This document shows positions 60,026 to 64,000 of a DNA stretch of 64,000 nt, in pieces. Source of the DNA: Eubacterium aggregans. GTDB lineage: Bacteria > Bacillota > Clostridia > Eubacteriales > Eubacteriaceae. The notes under the pieces were generated by a model that was given only the letters and a program-made list of their open reading frames with translations, did no database searches and was not told the DNA's origin. A program made the translations under genes and the position numbers. How positions within the stretch are numbered: the first letter of the stretch is position 1; every line of letters begins with the position of its first letter. Where the stretch lies: the NCBI RefSeq assembly GCF_900107815.1, contig NZ_FNRK01000007.1, positions 1-64,000 on the forward strand, written 5' to 3'.

Positions 60026-61402
60026 ATGGCGATTAAATTTGATAAATGTGCAATAAGCGATTTAGAGGATTTTGTTTATGGATCTTGTCCAAAGCCAGTT
60101 ACAACTAAAGGGGGTCTCGTCATCGGGGGAGGAACCGTTTATCCGGAAATCAATTTTACGTTACCGGGAATGGACGTCAATGATGATACGATCGGCAAGG
60201 CAAATACAATTTATACAAATATTATTGATGGGGTATTAAAGCGTGCGGCCGAATTACATGCCCCAGGTGTGTTGGTTGAATTTGAAACCGTTCCGGATTT
60301 CACAGAAAATCCCCAATACGGCATTGATGTCAACCGCATCCTACTCAATGGAATGAAGGAAGCCGGGGAAAAATATGGCCTTAAAACCGCCATCCGGACG
60401 ACCCCCAACGATTTGCGGGAAATGAGCCGGCCACCGGTCATGCGCGGTGGAAAGTACTGGGATACCATGCTGGCATTGTACGAACAATGTGCTAAGGACG
60501 GCTCAGACTTTCTGTCCATCGAATCCACCGGTGGGAAGGAAATTAACGACGATGCCCTGGTCAAGGCCGATATCCGAAAAGCGATTTTCGCCCTTGGGGT
60601 TTTAGGCAGCACCGACATGGAATTCCTCTGGGGAAATCTGGTGAAGCTGGCTGAAGAAAACAATTGCTACGCCGCCGGAGATTCCGCCTGTGGCTTTGCC
60701 AATACCGCCATGGTCTTGGCTGAAAAAGGATTCATCCCCAAGGTCTTCGCCGCTGTTATGCGTGTGGTAGCCGTTCCAAGGGCTCTGGTGGCCTTTGAAC
60801 AAGGGGCTGTCGGACCGAGCAAGGACTGCGCCTATGAAGGTCCTTATCTCAAGGCCATGACGGGAAGCCCCATCGCCATGGAAGGCAAGAGCGCCGCCGG
60901 TGCCCATTTAAGCCCCATTGGCAATATTGCCGCCTGTGTGTGTGACACCTGGTCCAACGAATCCATCCAGCAGGTTAAGCTGCTGTCGGAAATGGCCCCT
61001 GTCGTCGGTATGGAACAGCTGGTGTACGACTGCCGCCTGATGAATACGGCCACGGAAAAGGGACAAAATCGAATGCTGCGTGACTTATTGGCAGAATCCG
61101 ATGCCCCCCTGGATGTCCAGGCCTGGGTACTTAAGCCCGATGTGGTCTTAAAGATCTCCAAGGAGCTGGTCAAGGTACAGGATAAATTCCTTCAGACCAA
61201 GCTGGCGGCCAAGCTCACTATCAACGAGCTCAGAGATGCCATGAAGGCCGAAAAGGTCCTCTACGATCGTCGGGATATGAAATGGCTGGATAAAATGGAA
61301 AAAGCCGTGGATAAAATTCCTGATGATAAGGAAAAATTCTACGAAGAAATGAAATCCAGCCTGGACTTCGATAAATTCTTACCCGGCGAATATGGTCTAT
61401 AA
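60026..61402 (+). CDS. mtaB: Methanol:corrinoid protein methyltransferase
   Basis: 458 residues, close to the usual MtaB length. The start MAIKFDKC at 60026 has AAGGAGG upstream; the frame runs 10 codons further. The sequence has the MtaB pattern, with Zn-ligand candidates: Glu in STGGKEIN region, and Cys in GDSACGFANTAM and EQGAVGPSKDCAYEGP. It transfers the methyl group of methanol to Co(I) of MtaC. It is the first gene of mtaB-mtaC-mtaA. Confidence 0.95.
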   Translation: MAIKFDKCAISDLEDFVYGSCPKPVTTKGGLVIGGGTVYPEINFTLPGMDVNDDTIGKANTIYTNIIDGVLKRAAELHAPGVLVEFETVPDFTENPQYGIDVNRILLNGMKEAGEKYGLKTAIRTTPNDLREMSRPPVMRGGKYWDTMLALYEQCAKDGSDFLSIESTGGKEINDDALVKADIRKAIFALGVLGSTDMEFLWGNLVKLAEENNCYAAGDSACGFANTAMVLAEKGFIPKVFAAVMRVVAVPRALVAFEQGAVGPSKDCAYEGPYLKAMTGSPIAMEGKSAAGAHLSPIGNIAACVCDTWSNESIQQVKLLSEMAPVVGMEQLVYDCRLMNTATEKGQNRMLRDLLAESDAPLDVQAWVLKPDVVLKISKELVKVQDKFLQTKLAAKLTINELRDAMKAEKVLYDRRDMKWLDKMEKAVDKIPDDKEKFYEEMKSSLDFDKFLPGEYGL

Positions 61403-61427
61403 GGTTAAAAAGTAGGAGGAAAAATAG

Positions 61428-62063
61428 ATGTCAACAATTAGCGATATTTCTCAATGTGTTGTCGATGGCGAACTCGACGAAATCAAGGATCTGGTCCAAA
61501 AAGCAGTGGATGAAGGGGCTGATGTGTCTGAAATCATCAACGACGGCTTAATTGGTGGGATGAATATTGTGGCCCCACTCTTTAAAAGCGGTGAAATGTT
61601 CGTCCCGGAAGTCATGGAGTGTGCCGACACCATGAATGAGGGCATGCAGGTGGTCAAGCCCCTGATGTCCGAAGGGGATGTTACTACCCGGGGCAAAGTT
61701 ATCATTGGGACCGTCAACGGAGACCTTCACGATATTGGCAAGAACCTGGTGGTACTGATGATGGAAAGCCGTGGCTATGAAGTCATCGATCTGGGCGTGG
61801 ATGTCAAGGAAGAAATGTTCATTGATGCCATTAACAAGCATCAACCCAACATCGTCGGAATGTCCTCCCTCTTGACGACAACGATGATGAAAATTGACGA
61901 AACCATCAAAAAGATTAATGAAGCCGGTATCCGGGACCAAGTGAAGATCATCGTCGGCGGAGCTCCCGTTACCCAGGAATTCGCCGATGAAATCGGGGCT
62001 GATGGCTACTCGGATGACGCATCCACCGCTGTGGAAATATGTGATCAATTAATGGCCATGTAA
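61428..62063 (+). CDS. mtaC: Methanol-specific corrinoid protein
   Basis: 211 residues. Helical cap (about 1-85) and B12-binding domain with GDLHDIGKN (His axial ligand, about 103), SSLLTTTM and GGAPVT. It carries the methyl group from MtaB to MtaA. AGGAGGAAAAATAG precedes the ATG, 25 bases after mtaB. Confidence 0.95.
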   Translation: MSTISDISQCVVDGELDEIKDLVQKAVDEGADVSEIINDGLIGGMNIVAPLFKSGEMFVPEVMECADTMNEGMQVVKPLMSEGDVTTRGKVIIGTVNGDLHDIGKNLVVLMMESRGYEVIDLGVDVKEEMFIDAINKHQPNIVGMSSLLTTTMMKIDETIKKINEAGIRDQVKIIVGGAPVTQEFADEIGADGYSDDASTAVEICDQLMAM

Positions 62064-62085
62064 TGCAGAAAGTGAGGACAGATTA

Positions 62086-62889
62086 ATGCTGACAATCGTA
62101 GGCGAACTCATTAACACCAGTCGAAAAGAAGTCAAGGAGGCCGTGGCGAATAAAGATGAAGCCCTCATCCGTCGATTGGCAAGGGAACAGGCCGATGCCG
62201 GGGCGACTTATATTGATGTCAACTGTGGGAATTTAATCGGTCATGAGGTTGAAGTCATGGAATGGCTGGTCCGCCTGGTTCAGGACGAAGTCGACACCCC
62301 CCTATGTATCGATAGTCCCAGTGCAGAAGCTCTGGAAGCCGGCTTAGCCCTGTGTGAAAACGGCTGCCCCATGATTAATTCAATTTCAGACGAAGAGGAA
62401 CGCTATGACAGCGTCCTGCCCCTCATTAAAAAATACAATACCAAGATCGTCGTGCTGTGTATGGACAGCACGGGGATGCCGGTCACCGCAGAGGACCGGA
62501 TGAAGGTGGTCAAAAAGCTCCACGCCAAGCTGGCAGCAGAGGGTATTGCAGACGAAGACATGTTCTTCGACCCCCTGGTCAAGCCCATTAGCAGCGTGAC
62601 ATCCGCAGGCATTGAAGTGCTGGATACCATCCGGGCCATTAAGCGGGATTATCCAGATGTCCACTTTATGTGTGGGCTGAGCAATATTTCCTACGGACTG
62701 CCAAACCGCAGCATTTTAAACCGCTTATTCGTCGTCCAAACCATGACCCTTGGCATGGATGGTTATGTCCTTAACCCGACGAACCGCAGGATGATGGCAG
62801 ACATTGTGACTGCCACCGCTTTATTGGGGCAGGATAACTATTGCGGTAAATATATAAAGGCCCACCGAAAAGGTCTCTTTGACGAATAG
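62086..62889 (+). CDS. mtaA: Methyltetrahydrofolate:corrinoid methyltransferase (acetogen MtaA)
   Basis: 267 residues of the pterin-binding (MeTr/AcsE-like) family: VGELINTSRKEVKEA, GATYIDVNCGN, and FMCGLSNISYGLPNR. It is not the uroporphyrinogen-decarboxylase-like MtaA of methanogens; in acetogens the equivalent enzyme moves the methyl group from MtaC to tetrahydrofolate, feeding the Wood-Ljungdahl pathway. It ends the operon. Confidence 0.9.
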   Translation: MLTIVGELINTSRKEVKEAVANKDEALIRRLAREQADAGATYIDVNCGNLIGHEVEVMEWLVRLVQDEVDTPLCIDSPSAEALEAGLALCENGCPMINSISDEEERYDSVLPLIKKYNTKIVVLCMDSTGMPVTAEDRMKVVKKLHAKLAAEGIADEDMFFDPLVKPISSVTSAGIEVLDTIRAIKRDYPDVHFMCGLSNISYGLPNRSILNRLFVVQTMTLGMDGYVLNPTNRRMMADIVTATALLGQDNYCGKYIKAHRKGLFDE

Positions 62890-62926
62890 GTCAATCCATC
62901 ATTTTAGATCATCTCTCCTTATTATC

Positions 62927-62971
62927 AAAAAAGCCCCACAACCCTTTTAAACAAGGGGAGTGGGGCTATTT
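62927..62971. terminator. Bidirectional terminator between mtaA and the glycosyltransferase gene
   Basis: AGCCCCAC (62932-62939) and GTGGGGCT (62960-62967) with an inner CCCTT/AAGGG stem, an A-run on the left and ATTTATT on the right. Confidence 0.75.
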
Positions 62972-62984
62972 ATTGGCTAAAATA

Positions 62985-64000
62985 TTATTTCCCAAGCTCA
63001 AGCTGGGACATGCTGATGCTCTGAGTATGTTCAATGGGTTCCCAGGTCTCAATGGGCTTCACCACACAGACGATGTTGATGAAGATCCAGGAGAAGAAGA
63101 AAAACCAGAAGGAGAAGAAAGAATAATTCTTAACCTGCTTGAGTTGGTGATGCTCCAGCTTTACTACCATGGCCGTGAAGAGGAAGCTGATAAAGATCCC
63201 GCCGACGCTGAAAATAATCGCGAAGGTCAAGGCATCGGACCACACCTGGGTATTCACAAACAAAAGGCTTAGGATGATAAAGGAACAAACACTGTAAATC
63301 GCCGTTAAAACCTGGACCAGTGGGGCACTTAAGTACAAAATCATATCCGCACAGCCCCAATTTTTGGTCTCTTTGAAGGCCTGCCATAGGAGCGGGGAAT
63401 AATGGATGAAGCATTGGATGGTTCCTGTGGACCAGCGCTTCCGCTGCTTCCAGGAGGTTTCAAAGGTCAGGGGATGTTCATCATAGGTCAGAGCCTCTGG
63501 GACCCAGGCAACCCGGCGCCCCTTCATAATGGACTGGGTGGTAAATTCAATATCCTCAGTCATGCTGAAGGTTCTGAATCCACCATCCCGCAGTACATCC
63601 GCAGCAACCATGAAACCCGTACCGTTTAAAGCAGCAGACATCCCGATGGAGTAACGGGCCAGATTCATAAAACGGTTGAGGGTCCAATAGAAGATGGACT
63701 GACAGCCAGAAATCCAGGAATCCTTGGGGTTCTTGGCGTCTCGATAGCCCTGGGCAATGGTTTCACCGGCACAGAGCGCATTATTCATGGCACCAAAGAA
63801 ACCGGGGTCCACCAAATTGTCGGCATCAAAGACACAGAAGGCATCGTAAATATCATTCTCTGCGAAGGTGGCATCAAAGAACTGCTCCAGGGCAGCCCCC
63901 TTAGACCGGACATCCTTGGTACAATGGAAAACCTTGGCACCATGGGCCAGGGCAACCGCTTCGGTATCATCGGTACAATTATTCGGCAGAACATAAACAT
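62985..64000 (-). CDS. Family 2 glycosyltransferase (5' end outside the window)
   Basis: At least 338 residues, open to the window edge. GT2 core: CVFDADNLVDPGFF (DxD-type metal site), TEDIEF (catalytic Asp region) and QRKRWSTG (QxxRW motif of processive enzymes); then four or so membrane segments in the last 150 residues. This is the cellulose-synthase/poly-GlcNAc-synthase type of polymerising enzyme in the membrane. The product is not predictable from this fragment. Confidence 0.88.
   Translation of the reverse strand, partial: VYVLPNNCTDDTEAVALAHGAKVFHCTKDVRSKGAALEQFFDATFAENDIYDAFCVFDADNLVDPGFFGAMNNALCAGETIAQGYRDAKNPKDSWISGCQSIFYWTLNRFMNLARYSIGMSAALNGTGFMVAADVLRDGGFRTFSMTEDIEFTTQSIMKGRRVAWVPEALTYDEHPLTFETSWKQRKRWSTGTIQCFIHYSPLLWQAFKETKNWGCADMILYLSAPLVQVLTAIYSVCSFIILSLLFVNTQVWSDALTFAIIFSVGGIFISFLFTAMVVKLEHHQLKQVKNYSFFSFWFFFFSWIFINIVCVVKPIETWEPIEHTQSISMSQLELGK

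Noticed and set aside
1-64000. rRNA or tRNA genes and CRISPR arrays
   Set aside because: I looked for conserved rRNA segments, cloverleaf-like stems with CCA ends, and regular repeat-spacer arrays, and saw none I could support by eye.

Overview
The chromosome here belongs to a methylotrophic acetogen-like Firmicute, most probably of the Eubacteriaceae (Eubacterium/Acetobacterium/Pseudoramibacter). The best evidence is a methanol:corrinoid methyltransferase operon (mtaB, mtaC, and an mtaA whose product resembles methyltetrahydrofolate methyltransferases), together with strong AGGAGG ribosome binding sites and typical Firmicute neighbourhoods (mltG with U32 peptidase, cysS with mrnC, fruR-fruK-fruA, ptsH). 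Genus assignment is inference. An AT-rich integrative conjugative element (ICE) of about 24.8 kb interrupts the chromosome.

Layout. 1-263: 5' end of a transposase gene. 446-5124: a PerR-like regulator, then a dhaL / VOC / dhaK / lsrF-like operon read leftwards and divergent from a SorC-type regulator. 5271-9595: an M23 peptidase, YlbF, MltG and a U32 peptidase. 9698-13790: an autoregulated fructose PTS operon and HPr. 13966-17543: an orphan McrB-like AAA+ protein and a small membrane protein. 17605-20084: a MATE exporter, a DUF3169 membrane protein and its XRE repressor. 20193-25089: mrnC, cysS, a YerC-type regulator, an aminotransferase, PspC, tsaE and ispD. 25198-30040: a four-gene pyruvate-dehydrogenase-like cluster. 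30080-31615: guaA.

The most unusual locus is the pyruvate-dehydrogenase-like cluster. Its E1 alpha and beta look intact. Its E2 has no lipoyl domain and has lost the catalytic His/Asp of the acyltransferase. Its E3 has lost one cysteine of the redox disulfide and the C-terminal His/Glu pair. All lipoate-handling parts are gone while the reading frames stay full length, which suggests a repurposed, lipoate-independent thiamine-diphosphate enzyme complex.

The ICE (31604-56435) is a Tn5801-like member of the Tn916 family inserted at the 3' end of guaA, bounded by 11-bp att cores. It carries integrase, a DUF3173 excisionase, orf8/orf7/orf9 regulators, a KTR protein, tet(M) with its attenuator, and orf13 to orf23 transfer genes with oriT. 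An IS3-family insertion has removed orf15, the 5' part of orf14 and the tip of orf16, so self-transfer is probably lost. Cargo includes a Gabija-like OLD/UvrD pair, an Abi_C-like protein, ArdA, a DUF6037-like protein and a Mom-like protein. An IS256-family copy with a perfect 8-bp duplication sits upstream of the Gabija-like genes.

To the right of the ICE lies the displaced guaA terminator, then the methanol gene cluster: a PocR/AraC-type regulator, an extra corrinoid protein, a CobW-family GTPase, a His-rich metal-binding protein and mtaB-mtaC-mtaA. The window ends inside a family 2 glycosyltransferase gene.
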